In this document: piece by piece, positions 9,190 through 18,230 of the stretch
Layout of the letters: each line of letters opens with the position of its first letter
Numbering within the stretch: position 1 is the first letter of the stretch
DNA from: Rhodoblastus sp963713695
GTDB taxonomy: Bacteria > Pseudomonadota > Alphaproteobacteria > Rhizobiales > Beijerinckiaceae
Assembly (NCBI GenBank): GCA_963713695.1
Contig: CAVQMU010000001.1
Span: forward strand, 310,001-374,000
Direction of reading: 5' to 3'
DNA: 64,000 nt
Translations under genes and position numbers: made by a program
The notes under the pieces: model-generated
Database searches by the model: none
What the model was told of the DNA's origin: nothing
What the model saw: the letters and a program-made list of their open reading frames with translations, nothing else

Positions 9190-10313
9190 CGATGCTGCAA
9201 TTGCCACTCGTCGTTTTGTTCGAGCAGGATCGCGCCAACGAGGCGTCTGATTGACGGCTCGTTGGGAAAGATGCCGACGACATCGGCGCGGCGCTTGACC
9301 TCCTTGTTCAATCGCTCGATCGGGTTGGTCGAATGCAGTTTTGGCCAATGGGCGCGGGGGAAGGCCATGAAGGCGATCACATCGGCCTCGGCGTCGTCCA
9401 TCAAAGCAGCGAGTTTGCCAAAACGCTTGCGCAACTGGTCGGCGACGTGGCGCCATGTCTGCGAGGCGGCGGCTTGATTGTCCTGAGCGAAAACCGAGCG
9501 GATCGCAGCCGAGACCATGGAATGCTCCGCCTTCGACACATGGGCGAGCGCGTTGCGCATGAAGTGGACGCGACAGCGTTGCCAGCTTGCCTTGAATACC
9601 TGCGAGATCGCCGCTTTCAGGCCTTCGTGGGCATCGGAAATCACCAGCTTCACGCCCTTGAGCCCGCGCTTTTCCAGCGAACGCAGGAAATCGAGCCAGA
9701 ACACAGCCGCTTCCGAGGGGCCCAGGCCCAGGCCGAAAATCTCGCGCTTGCCTTCGGTGTTGACGCCCGTAGCGATTATTGCCGCGATCGAAACGATGCG
9801 GCCGTTCTCGCGCACTTTCAGATAGGTGGCGTCGAGCCACAGATAGGGCCAGTCGCCTTCGATCCGCCGGTCGAGGAAGGAGTTCACCCGCTCGTCGATG
9901 TCCTGGCAGAGTTTGGACACCTGGCTTTTCGAAATGCCCGACATGCCCATCGCCTGCACCAGGTCATCGACCTTGCGCGTCGAAACGCCTTGAATCCAGG
10001 CCTCTTGCACGACGGCGACCAACGCCCGTTCGGCGGTCTTGCGCGGCTCCAGGAAGGCGGGGAAATAGCTGCCCTGGCGCAGCTTCGGGATTTTGAGATC
10101 GAGCGTGCCGAGCCGCGTCTCCAGATTGCGTTCGCGAAAGCCGTTGCGCTGCGTCGTGCGCGCCTCGTTGCGCTCGTAGCGCGCGGCGCCGACGAGGTTT
10201 TCGACGTCATAGTCCATCAGCCTCTGCAAAACCGCTTCGGCGAGATCTTTCAGAAGGTCCTCCCCGCCGCGCTCGCGAACGAGATTGAAAAATGCCATTG
10301 TGTCATCGGTCAT
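9120..10313 (-). CDS. IS256-family (Mutator-type) transposase
   Basis: A 397-residue, apparently intact transposase. The N-terminus (YERNEARTTQRNGFRERNLETRLGTLDLKIPKLR, seen as RNGFRER and KIPKLRQGSYFP) is the DNA-binding region typical of the family. The DDE catalytic acids are in WLDATYLKV, LVISDAHEGL and NPIERLNKEVKRR. CRVHFMRNALAHV, the conserved C-x2-H region, precedes the Glu. The length is normal for IS256 members. It is transcribed against the island genes. Being intact, it may still be mobile. Confidence 0.95.
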   Translation of the reverse strand: MTDDTMAFFNLVRERGGEDLLKDLAEAVLQRLMDYDVENLVGAARYERNEARTTQRNGFRERNLETRLGTLDLKIPKLRQGSYFPAFLEPRKTAERALVAVVQEAWIQGVSTRKVDDLVQAMGMSGISKSQVSKLCQDIDERVNSFLDRRIEGDWPYLWLDATYLKVRENGRIVSIAAIIATGVNTEGKREIFGLGLGPSEAAVFWLDFLRSLEKRGLKGVKLVISDAHEGLKAAISQVFKASWQRCRVHFMRNALAHVSKAEHSMVSAAIRSVFAQDNQAAASQTWRHVADQLRKRFGKLAALMDDAEADVIAFMAFPRAHWPKLHSTNPIERLNKEVKRRADVVGIFPNEPSIRRLVGAILLEQNDEWQLQHRYMSLETMTGLAEQPTPIPKIAA

Positions 10314-10392
10314 CGTGTCGTTCTCCGGTAAGGGTCAAGTCTCGCAACTCGACTATAAACCGAAGAGGACGCGGTGACCGCCCCCAGCCGAC

Positions 10393-10436
10393 GGGCCGGC
10401 GGGCTCCGCAATATGCGGAGCTCCGCCCGCCGGCCC
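10393..10436. repeat. GC-rich palindrome inside the IS right end
   Basis: The 12-nt arms GGGCCGGCGGGC (10393-10404) and GCCCGCCGGCCC (10425-10436) are perfectly complementary and enclose a second inverted pair TCCGCA/TGCGGA. It splits the right inverted repeat of the IS, as if a small palindromic element had nested there. It could also block transcription entering the transposase from outside. Confidence 0.75.
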
Positions 10437-10468
10437 TTCTCAGAAAATCTCCACCACGTCAGTGGACG

Positions 10469-11050
10469 CTACCGAACATCCTCTGCCTGGATGGCTCTAA
10501 CATCTTCGCCACGCGCGAGGATCTGACCGTCGTGGCCACCCATGCCGACGCCCCCACGGGCCTACAATGGCAAGACCCCGCCTTTGCCCTGCGCGAGGAG
10601 TTGCCCGCCGCTGCGCTGCCGGCAACCGATGCAGATGATCGCGATTGCCGGCTTCTGGAGCGCGTGGGGCTCTATCCGGACGTTGTGCCAGCGATCTATC
10701 GCGACACCTTGGTTAGGCTGAACCGCAAAAAGCCGACGGGTGTTTCGGAAGCGGCATGGCTCCAAGCCCGCGCCGACGCGCAGCGCTTCGTCGACACATG
10801 GGGTTGGGTTTCGCTGCAAAGCGCCGGATGGGATTGGACCGCGGTCGAATTGTTCGACGTGCCGCGCGGCAGCGACGACGGCGGCTTGATCTGGAAACTT
10901 TAAGGCCGCGCCATCACCGCCTACGGGCCAGATCATATGGCGCTCGACGACGATTCGATTGTGATGCGGGAAGGCATTGGGCGGACGCACGTCGCGCTCC
11001 ATTCGCCGCGAGAAGAGGCTTGGGTTGAAATGCGGGAGACAATTTCATGA
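10469..11050 (+). pseudogene. Remnant of an island/prophage hypothetical protein
   Basis: The open frame emerging from the IS encodes a continuous native-looking stretch (LCLDGSNIFATREDLTVVA, LLERVGLYPDVVPAIYRDTL, RFVDTWGWVSLQSAGWDWT) with no start of its own. It is stopped by TAA at 10901-10903, yet the same frame continues sensibly (AITAYGPDHMALDDDS, THVALHSPREEAWVEM) to TGA at 11048-11050. That last stop overlaps the ATG of the next remnant as ATGA. So this was a longer protein, 5'-truncated by the IS or an associated deletion and broken by a nonsense mutation. The family is unknown to me. Confidence 0.6.
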
Positions 11051-11292
11051 TCCTCGGAATTGACATTGGCGCTTGCGGCGCGCTCGCTCTGCTCTCGGAC
11101 GCGGGCGATCTGATCGACGTGGCCGACATGCCCGACTTGCGCGACGGGCCGAAGTCGCGCCCCACAGTGAACATGCCGCTACGACCGCACCGAACTCGAC
11201 CGCTATGCAAACGCCCGCCGTCGGATCGTGAACGGCGGCCGGGCGCTGACGCCTCTGGCGGGGAAGGTTTCCGAGCCTGTCCCCGCCATTGA
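11047..11292 (+). pseudogene. RuvC/RNase H-fold-like resolvase remnant
   Basis: The first ~40 residues (MILGIDIGACGALALL, GDLIDVADMP) match the N-terminus of phage RuvC-like Holliday-junction endonucleases, with the first catalytic Asp in GIDIG. After SRPTVN the frame turns to arginine-rich nonsense. A different frame from about 11180 to 11298 reads YDRTELDRYANARRR and ends AIES, which looks like the tail of another protein. I infer a deletion fusing the start of a resolvase gene to the end of another gene. Nuclease activity is not expected because the remaining acidic residues are missing. Confidence 0.6.
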
Positions 11293-11323
11293 ATCCTGAG
11301 CGAAACCTGAGTGAGCCGATCAA

Positions 11324-11905
11324 ATGCCCATCCTGAAAAACCAACGTCATGAATTGTTCGCGCAAGAGCTTGCGAAAGGCGCGCCTGCAAATGCCGCCTA
11401 TATCGCGGCAGGCTACACGCCGAGCGATCAGAACGCGCAGCGCCTGACGAGAAATGACAAGGTGAAAGCCAGAGTCGCCGAACTTCAGGCGCGCGGCGCA
11501 GAACGCACGAAAATCACCATCGCCCTCGTGCTGGAGGAACTGGCGAGGATCGCCCTGGCCGACGTCACCGAAGCGGTCGAATGGGGCGAGGCGATCCCGA
11601 CGATGATTCCCGACATGGACGAATGCGTTTTCGTCCAGGACGTGCGGATGAAGCCCTCCGACCAGCTTCCGCCGCATGCGCGCGCCGCAATCTCCGAGGT
11701 TCGCAAGACCAAGGAGGGGATTGCCGTGAAGTTCCACAGCAAGACGGCGGCGCTGCAAATGCTCGGTCAGCACCTCGGAATGTTCAAGGACAAGGTGGAA
11801 GTCAGCGGCAAACTCACGCTGGAGCAGCTTGTCATGGCGTCGTATCGGCTTCGGGAGGAGCGCGAGCAGGCCGAGGCGACAAGCCGTCCGTCACCACGTT
11901 CTTGA
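11324..11905 (+). CDS. Phage terminase small subunit-like protein
   Basis: 193 residues of the Terminase_2 type. The N-terminal pattern (RHELFAQELAKGAPANAAYIAAGY, seen as FAQELAKG and NAAYIAAGY, then QNAQRLTRNDKVKARVAELQ) is the helix-turn-helix that recognises phage packaging sites. The C-terminal part (GIAVKFHSKTAALQMLGQHLGMF) is also typical. In a working phage it hands DNA to the large terminase ATPase/nuclease. No large subunit, portal or head gene follows, so this is a leftover of a packaging module and is probably non-functional in packaging. Confidence 0.8.
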   Translation: MPILKNQRHELFAQELAKGAPANAAYIAAGYTPSDQNAQRLTRNDKVKARVAELQARGAERTKITIALVLEELARIALADVTEAVEWGEAIPTMIPDMDECVFVQDVRMKPSDQLPPHARAAISEVRKTKEGIAVKFHSKTAALQMLGQHLGMFKDKVEVSGKLTLEQLVMASYRLREEREQAEATSRPSPRS

Positions 11906-11996
11906 ATGGCACGCACGAAAAGTGGCCAATTATGAACGGGTGGCGCCACTGGGTAGACAAGCAGGCCTGCTCTCAGCATCCAGAAGCGTGATCGCT

Positions 11997-12209
11997 TCAG
12001 GTCTTCGGAGCATACGTCACCTTTCCCGTCTTCCCGCACTCCAGGCACGTGACGTCTGTGAGTTCACCGTCCTCTGAAACCGATCCGCGGAATCCCTCAA
12101 GCTTGTGGCTGACCCAGTTGCTGCTGTATGGCGCGTCGTTTTCCGACGTTCGCAGAGTTCCAGTATGTCCGCACTCGCAAATCAGTTTGCTGGTTGTTCG
12201 AAGCGTCAT
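11997..12209 (-). CDS. Small zinc-ribbon-like protein
   Basis: A 70-residue protein with two Cys pairs, ICECGHTG near residue 14 and TCLECGKTGKV near residue 56, spaced as in a single zinc ribbon. It starts MTLRTTSKLI at 12209 and is transcribed with the lipoprotein gene 17 bp upstream. Small zinc ribbons bind nucleic acid or proteins, but nothing in the sequence says which. It lies between the prophage remnant and the tRNA-Pro and may be island cargo. Confidence 0.6.
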   Translation of the reverse strand: MTLRTTSKLICECGHTGTLRTSENDAPYSSNWVSHKLEGFRGSVSEDGELTDVTCLECGKTGKVTYAPKT

Positions 12210-12226
12210 TTGCCCATGCACTCCCG

Positions 12227-12568
12227 CTATTTGTACCCGAGGAAGGCGTATCCCTTGGCTTGCATGCACAGGTGACGGACCTTCTCTTCGCGGGCGTCGT
12301 TGGCAATGGCGTCGCCTATCGCTGCGCCGGCAGAAGCGTAAGGGTCCGGCCCAACCGTCGTCGTCGAATAGGGACCGTTGTTCATCGTCGTTGACCTGTA
12401 GACGTTCACTTCGGTCTGCTGCTGCGGGATGTTCGTCGAATAGAGGCGACACGCGGCCACGTCCTGATCGAGTCCTGCCTGAGTGAGGCCGACCTTGGAA
12501 TACGTCTCGCTGGTCCCGCATCCGGCAAGGACGAAGGCCAAAAGAATTAGGAAAGACACGATTTTCAT
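12227..12568 (-). CDS. Small lipoprotein of unknown function
   Basis: A signal peptide (MKIVSFLILLAFVLAGC) with lipobox LAGC points to a lipid-anchored protein of about 97 residues after cleavage. The mature part is Ser/Thr/Tyr-rich with a Gly/Ala segment (ASAGAAIGDAIAN) and two later Cys. A start five codons upstream (12583) is possible, but 12568 gives a normal signal peptide. The zinc-ribbon gene follows 17 bp downstream. Confidence 0.75.
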   Translation of the reverse strand: MKIVSFLILLAFVLAGCGTSETYSKVGLTQAGLDQDVAACRLYSTNIPQQQTEVNVYRSTTMNNGPYSTTTVGPDPYASAGAAIGDAIANDAREEKVRHLCMQAKGYAFLGYK

Positions 12569-12897
12569 AACGGCTAGACCCATGCGGCAATGCCCGGAGA
12601 TTATCCGAACCGTGGCCGTAGTCCACAGAGGTCTTTAAGCTATGGGCCGACCCTTCGCTGGACAGTCCGCCCCTATGTCGTCGTGATGAAGACGATCAAG
12701 GCTGAAATGCTCGCGGCCATGCCATACGACCGGACTGTGCACTTCTAGGCTGGAGATTCTCAACTCAAGTCTGATGTTCTGCCACCCATTGTTCGCCAGT
12801 GTTCGCCTCAATACCGAGCGATCTGGGGGACTGGCGGGGGGGCCAGTCATCGCGTTTCGCTATAATATATTGTAAATCAATACGATACCAGAAGTAA
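12569..12897. other. Intergenic region between island and tRNA-Pro
   Basis: No supported gene. It includes a poly-G-like stretch GGGGGACTGGCGGGGGGG (12825-12842) and an A+T-rich segment just beyond the 3' end of tRNA-Pro. An attachment site would be expected near 12898, but I see no duplicated tRNA end. Confidence 0.4.
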
Positions 12898-12974
12898 TGG
12901 TCGGAGTGATAGGATTCGAACCTACGACCCCCTCGTCCCGAACGAGGTGCGCTACCAGGCTGCGCTACACTCCG
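12898..12974 (-). tRNA. tRNA-Pro (anticodon CGG)
   Basis: 77 nt on the minus strand with encoded CCA (TGG at 12898-12900 on the plus strand). The acceptor arms CGGAGUG/CACUCCG pair, the anticodon arm is CCUCG-UUCGGGA-CGAGG giving anticodon CGG, and the T-arm holds GGUUCGAAUCC. Its 3' end faces the prophage-like island, the usual side for integration. Confidence 0.97.
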
Positions 12975-13192
12975 ACATCTGCGACGAAATGAATCGCCGC
13001 GCCGACGTCAACTGGAGGCCGCCTTATAACGAGGGAGATCAGATGCGGCAAGGGGCGACCGGCAAAGAGTTTTTACACGCCACGCCCCCGCCATTATATT
13101 AACCATCAATGGGTACGAATCGGTAAGCATGTCGCTTGTACCCAGTCCATCGAGCCGCGCCGGACGCGGTTTTCGTCAGAGGCCGCGCTGGA

Positions 13193-14024
13193 ATGAGATT
13201 GTCTTCGCTTTTGCGATCACTTGACTTGGCTTTGCAAATCCGCCGCCGTCGCCGGCGCGTTGGCCGCTGGCGGCCTGGCCGCGTCTGCCAGCGCGGAAAG
13301 CATGCACGCCAATTACCGCGTCACGCTGATCGGCCTGCCAATCGGCGTCGCGGTGGCGAACAGCGCCATCGAATCCAAGACCTATCGGGTCGACCTCAAC
13401 GTGCGCCTGACCGGCATAGCGGCGCTGGTGTCCAATCTGAAAATGGCCCTGGCCTCCTCCGGTTCGCTGGAAGCCGGCGCCATCGCCCCCTTCGCCTATG
13501 CCACGACCGCCTCCAACACCAAGGAAACCCGCACCCTGCGCATGGCGATGGATGCGGGCAAAGTGCGCCAGGTTCAATATTATCCGGAATGGGACGACGC
13601 CAAGAATCCCGAGCGCGTGCCGCTGACCGAAGCGCACAAGCGCGACATTCTCGATCCGCTCTCCGCCTTCATCATGCCGGTGGCCGAAGGGGCCAATCCG
13701 GTCGGCCCGGCCGCCTGCAACCGGCGGGTGCCGGTGTTCGACGGCTATACGCGCTTCGACGTCACCCTCTCTTATGTGGGCGTCAGGCAGGTCAAGAACG
13801 CGGGCTATGACGGCCGGTGACGGTCTGCTCGGCGCGTTACATTCCCGATAGCCGGGCACAAGCCGGACGCCAAGGCTACGCGGTTCATGGCCGACAACAA
13901 GGAAATGGAAGTCTGGCTGGCGCCCGTGCCGCACGAGCATCTGGTCGTGCCCTATCGCGTCTCGCTGATGACAATGGCGGGAACGGCGGTGATCGAAGCC
14001 TCGGAGCTGAGCTTCAAGCCTTGA
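13193..14024 (+). CDS. DUF3108-type periplasmic protein (three apparent indels)
   Basis: Read across three single-base shifts this is a secreted protein of about 275 residues. It has a signal peptide (MRLSSLLRSL joined to KSAAVAGALAAGGLAASASA), then HANYRVTLIGLPIGVA, LVSNLKMALASSG, MPVAEGANPVGPAACNRRVPVFDGYTRFD (within it CNRRVPVFDGYTRFD), and after the shifts KATRFMADNKEMEVWLA and PYRVSLMTMAGTAVIEA. This order is typical of DUF3108 proteins of alphaproteobacteria. The likely sites are an extra T near 13221, a missing C near 13816 and an extra C near 13845. They net to one extra base, which agrees with the total length. The role of the family is unknown. Confidence 0.7.
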
Positions 14025-14122
14025 ACGGCGATCCGCTGAAAAGGACGCGTGACGCAAGTCGCGCAACCTTTCCGCGAGCTGGTTGACAAATAGGCGCTTC
14101 GGAGTCCGCCGCGTGTCGACCT

Positions 14123-14137
14123 GTTCGCCCATCGTTC
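14123..14137 (+). promoter_or_regulatory. Putative LexA (SOS) box 1
   Basis: GTTC GCCCATC GTTC fits the alphaproteobacterial LexA consensus GTTC-N7-GTTC exactly. It lies about 300 bp before the helicase start. Confidence 0.55.
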
Positions 14138-14239
14138 GCCGGTCCAGATTCAATCTTTGGCGCCTGTTTGTTCGCGATGGACCAGATATGGGGCGAACAA
14201 AACAAGATTTTTCGGAAGTCAGCGATTCGGGCGCGATTC

Positions 14240-14254
14240 GTTCGCGCAAGGTTC
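14240..14254 (+). promoter_or_regulatory. Putative LexA (SOS) box 2
   Basis: GTTC GCGCAAG GTTC is a second exact match to the alphaproteobacterial LexA consensus, 117 bp after the first, with TTGACG 8 bp further on (14261-14266). Together they suggest SOS control of the downstream helicase or of an unrecognised short transcript. Confidence 0.55.
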
Positions 14255-14428
14255 GAATTCTTGACGCCTTTCAGGGGCGGTCATTCGGGCGAGATTGCCA
14301 ACATTTTGATTTCAATAGAGAAAACAAAATCTTGCAGAATGCCCGTGGCGACCCGATTGTACTAAAAGGAGACGGCGCCTTCGCAGTTGCGCCGGAGACC
14401 GCGTAATTGCGTCAGGAGTCGCGCCGCA

Positions 14429-17400
14429 ATGGATTCGATGATCCGCTCGTCCCGGCCGCGATCGATTGCGGACCGCGACGGGCACAGTCGCTGCGATCCT
14501 GGGGCCGACCAACACCGGCAAGACCCATTTCGCCATCGAGCGCATGCTCGGCCACCGCGCCGGCATGATCGGCCTGCCGCTGCGGCTGTTGGCGCGCGAG
14601 GTCTATAACCGCGTCGTCGCCAAGGTCGGCGCCGACGCCGTCGCGCTGATCACCGGCGAGGAAAAGATCAAGCCGAAGGGCGCCGCGCTATTGGGTCTCG
14701 ACCGTCGAGGCCATGCCGCGCGATCTCGACCTGCCCTTCGTCGCCATCGACGAAATCCAGCTCGCGTCGAGTTTTGATCGCGGCCACGTCTTTACCGATC
14801 GCATCCTCAACCGGCGCGGGAGCCGAGGAAACGCTGCTGATCGGCGCGGCCACCATGCAAGGCGTGCTCGAGACCCTGCTTCCAGGCATTCGCGTAAATT
14901 CGCGTCCGCGCCTGTCGCAACTGACTTTCGCCGGCGACCGAAAGATCGCCCGGCTGCCGCGCCGCAGCGCCATCGTCGCCTTCCGCGTCGAAGATGTTTA
15001 CGCCATCGCGGAATGGATCAGGCGCCAGCGCGGCGGCGCAGCCGTGGTCTTGGGCGCGCTGAGCCCCCGCACGCGCAATGCCCAGATCGATCTCTACCAG
15101 AACGGCGACGTCGATTATATCGTCGCCACCGATGCGATCGGCATGGGGCTCAATCTCGACGTCGATCATGTCGCCTTCGCCTCCGACAGGAAATTCGACG
15201 GCTATCAGCACCGCCGCCTGACCCCGGCGGAATTCGGCCAGATCGCCGGGCGCGCAGGCCGGCACACGCGCGATGGGACCTTTGGCACGAGCGGCCGCTG
15301 CCCGCCCTTCGACGAGGAGCTGGCGCAGATGATCGAGGCTCACGCCTTCGATCCGGTCACCATGTTGCAATGGCGCAACGCCTCGCTTGATTTTTCTTCG
15401 CTGGAAAATCTCGTCGCCTCGCTCGACATCCTGCCCGAGGCGCCGGGCCTGACCCGCGCGCCGGTCGCCGAGGACCAGCGCGGGACTGGAAACGGCGATG
15501 CGCGACGACACCGTGCGGCGGCAGACAAAGACCCGCGCCGACGTCGAACGACTATGGGAAGCCTGCCAAATCCCTGATTATCGCAAGACTTCCCCGGCCG
15601 CGCACGCGGAATTGATCCTGACCGTTTACGGCTATCGTCGTGCGCGCCGGACGCATTCCCGACGACTGGATCGCGCGCCAGATCGCCAGCCTCGACCGGA
15701 CGGACGGCGACATCGACGTGCTGTCCGCGCGCATCAATCAGGTGCGGACCTGCACCTTCATCGCCAATCGATCCGACTGGTTGATCGATCCGGAGCATTG
15801 GCAGGGCGTCGCTCGTCAGGTAGAGGACAGTCTGTCCGACGCTTTGCACGCGCGCCTGACCCAAAGATTTGTCGACCGGCGCGCCAGCGTGCTGATGCGC
15901 CGCCTGAGAGAGAACGCAATGTTGGAAGCCGAAGTCACATCGACGGGCCAGGTCATGGTCGAGGGTCATCACGTCGGTTCGCTGACGGGATTTTGTTTCA
16001 CCCACGATCCGCAGGCGGGCGGCGAGGAGGCCCGGACCTTGAACGCCGCGGCGCAAAAAGCGCTGGCGAGCGAGATCGAGGCGCGGGCCAAGCGCGTGCA
16101 CGAGGCGGTGGACGAGGCCTTCGTCCTCGCCATCGACGGCATCATCCGCTGGCTCGGAGAGCCGGTCGGGCGCATCGGCGCCGGCGATCATATCTTGAAG
16201 CCCCAGGCAAAAATCATCGCCGACGCCTCGCTGACCGGGCCGCTGCTGGAGATGGTGCAGGCGCGGCTCGACCTTTGGCTGGCGCAGCATGTGAAGAAAC
16301 TGCTGGGCGCGCTGGACGAACTCGAGGCCGGCGAAGGCCTCGAGGGGGTCGCGCGGGGAATCGCGTTCCAGGTGGGCGAGGCGCTCGGCGTGCTCGAGCG
16401 TTCGCGCGTCGCCGAGGAAATGAAGACTCTGCCGCAAGAGGCGCGCAGCGCTTTGCGCAAGCTGGGCGTGCGTTTCGGCGCCTATCACTTGTACCTGCCC
16501 GGATTGCTCAAGCCCGCGCCGCGCGCGCTGGCGGCGCAGCTCTGGGCGCTCAAGCACGGCGGCCTGGAGACCGTGAAGGGCATTGACGAAGTGGCGCATC
16601 TCGCCGCGTCGGGCCGCACATCCTTCGCCGCCGACGCCGAAATCAATCGCGGCCTTTTTCGCGCCGCCGGATTCAGGGTCTGCGGCGAGCGCGCGGTGCG
16701 TGTCGATATTCTGGAGCGACTGGCCGACCTGATCCGCCCGGCCATCGCCTATCGCCCGGGAACCACGCCCGGCGACGCGCCTTCCGGCGCGGCTGATGGC
16801 GAGGGTTTCGTCGTCACGGTGGCCATGACCTCGCTCGCCGGCTGTTCCGGCGAGGCCTTTTCCAGCATTCTGAAGTCGCTGGGCTATGTCAGCGAGCAAC
16901 GTCCGGGGCCGGCGATCACCGTGCCCTTGCTGCCCAAGGCGGCGACCGAGCCGGTAAAGCCGGTCGCAGCCGAAGCGCCTGCGGCTGAGGAGCGGGAAGG
17001 CGAAGCCGAAGCCGTGGCGTCCGAGGCGACTGGTGAGACCGCTGCCGAGGTTGCGTCGGACGAATCCGCCGTTGAGGCGGCCGAACCGGTCGCGGCGGAA
17101 GTGGGCGTTGCGGCGGAACCGGTCGCGCAAGATTCCATGGAAGCAGTTTTGGCGCACGAGCCCGTGGCGCAAGAGCCCATGGCGCAGGAACAGATAGCGG
17201 AAGAGCCTGTGCCGGAAGCCGTGGCCGAAGTCGCCGCGGAAGCGCCCGCCGAGGCGACAGTGGAAGCCGCCCCTACGTCCGAAGAAGCCGTTCCAGCCGA
17301 AAACGCCGCTCCGGCGGAGCCCGTGCTCATCGAAGTCTGGAAGCCGCATCGCCATCAGCATGGCCGCCGCCATGAACGCGGCGAGCCGCGCGGAGACCAG

Positions 17401-17760
17401 CAGAACCGCCGCCACGGCGGTCCGCGCCGGCCGCAAGGCGCGTCGTCGCGCCCGGTCGGCGAAGCCGCTACCGTTGAAGGCGGCCAGCCCGCGGAAGGCG
17501 CCGCGCCGGAGCAAAAACGCTTCGAGCGTCCGCGCCGCGAAGACCGACGCCCCGAAGGCGGCAAGCCGCGCTTCGAAGGCAAGAAATTCGAGGGCAAGAA
17601 ATTCGACGGCAAATTCGGGGGCAAGCGCGACGACAATCGCGGCGCCGACCGGAATTATGTCGAGAAGCCGCGCCGCGAAAAGCAGGCCGACCCCGATTCG
17701 CCTTTCGCCAAGCTCGCCGCGCTGAAGGCGGAGCTGGAAGCGAAAAACAAGAAGGGTTAG
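14429..17760 (+). CDS. Suv3-like RNA helicase with long low-complexity tail (several apparent indels)
   Basis: Read across four or five one-base shifts (near 14440, 14685, 14818, 15480 and 15635; two at GGG runs) this encodes about 1,110 residues. Walker A is GPTNTGKTHFAIERM, the Walker B motif is DEIQ (as in Suv3), and ATDAIGMGLNLDVDHVAF with QIAGRAGRH are helicase motifs V and VI. A long middle domain (WLGEPVGRIGAGDHILKP, RKLGVRFGAYHLYLP) follows. The last ~250 residues are an Ala/Glu/Pro-rich stretch then a basic Gly/Lys/Arg tail (KKFEGKKFDGKFGGKRDD). This is the alphaproteobacterial homolog of mitochondrial Suv3, an ATP-dependent RNA helicase tied to RNA decay. The very start is uncertain; TTG at 14466 would also give a working N-terminus. 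Confidence 0.85.
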
Positions 17761-17852
17761 GCGTTCGACAACCTTTCTATGTGCGGTAAGACGCGATTAT
17801 AAGATGTCTGAGTTCGGCTCTGTCTTAACTGGGATGGAATTTGCGCGCAAAA

Positions 17853-18230
17853 TCAACTTGAGGCAGCTTGCGCTAAAAGCCCTTTCACCGCCATAGTTAT
17901 AGCGGGGGACTGCAGAGCTTCTTTCAAGTTAAACATAAACTCTTCTTCGCTTTTAACCGTCCTTGATGTAGCAAAGGCGTTCGAACGCATCGTTCCAGGA
18001 AACAAAGTTATTGGCTGAGTGTATGTTAGAACCGAATAAGAGTAGTTATTAAGAGACGGAACTCTTATTATCAGTGTTAAATCTAAATATCCATCTAAGT
18101 CTTCATCCGTTTTGACATCGCCTACTAGCAGTCCTCTTGTGTCGTCAGTCAAGGCGGCGGCTTGCTCTTTCAAAATAGAAAGCGGCGTACGCAGGTTATC
18201 AATATTCGGGATTGACCACAGACTCGTCAT
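17853..18230 (-). CDS. Unknown 125-aa partner of the EEP nuclease
   Basis: A soluble, acidic-to-neutral protein with no family I recognise. Segments include PNIDNLRTPLSILKEQAAAL, RGLLVGDVKTDEDLDGYLDL, TLIIRVPSLNNYSYSVLTY and a helical C-terminus. The central part looks like a beta-rich domain flanked by helices. Its ATG follows the TAA of the nuclease gene with no gap, and a good AAGGAG lies 8 nt upstream inside the nuclease gene, so the two are co-translated. The base composition, clearly A+T-richer than its neighbours, fits horizontal transfer. An inhibitor, sensor or chaperone role for the nuclease is conceivable but not shown. Confidence 0.75.
   Translation of the reverse strand: MTSLWSIPNIDNLRTPLSILKEQAAALTDDTRGLLVGDVKTDEDLDGYLDLTLIIRVPSLNNYSYSVLTYTQPITLFPGTMRSNAFATSRTVKSEEEFMFNLKEALQSPAITMAVKGLLAQAASS

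Larger units (their letters stand above)
9075..10468 (-). mobile_element. IS256-family insertion sequence (~1.39 kb)
   Basis: The element holds one intact transposase gene. Imperfect terminal inverted repeats lie at 9075-9099 and 10444-10468 (18 of 25 positions match, including GGTGGA and ATTTT). A second matching pair, GGGGCGGTCACC, lies at 9100-9111 and, inverted, at 10373-10384. On the right the two blocks are separated by about 59 bp containing a strong palindrome; on the left they are contiguous. No 8-9 bp target duplication is visible next to these ends, and the flanking gene fragments do not join, so a deletion probably accompanied or followed insertion. Confidence 0.75.
14025..14428. 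other. Intergenic region with two SOS-type boxes
   Basis: About 400 bp between the DUF3108 gene and the helicase, with lower G+C between 14150 and 14370. It contains two GTTC-N7-GTTC motifs, listed separately. A 65-codon open frame at 14168-14365 has no family features and is not called. The helicase has AGGAG about 10 nt before the ATG at 14429. Confidence 0.5.

Noticed and set aside
12781..12810. GTTCGCCAGTGTTC as a third LexA box
   Set aside because: The spacer is 6 bp instead of 7.
12635..12850. 71-codon minus-strand frame near the tRNA-Pro
   Set aside because: No recognisable domain, no ribosome-binding site and mixed-quality sequence with G runs.
14168..14365. 65-codon frame beside the SOS boxes
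   Set aside because: No homolog known to me and no good start context; kept only as a possibility in the SOS finding.
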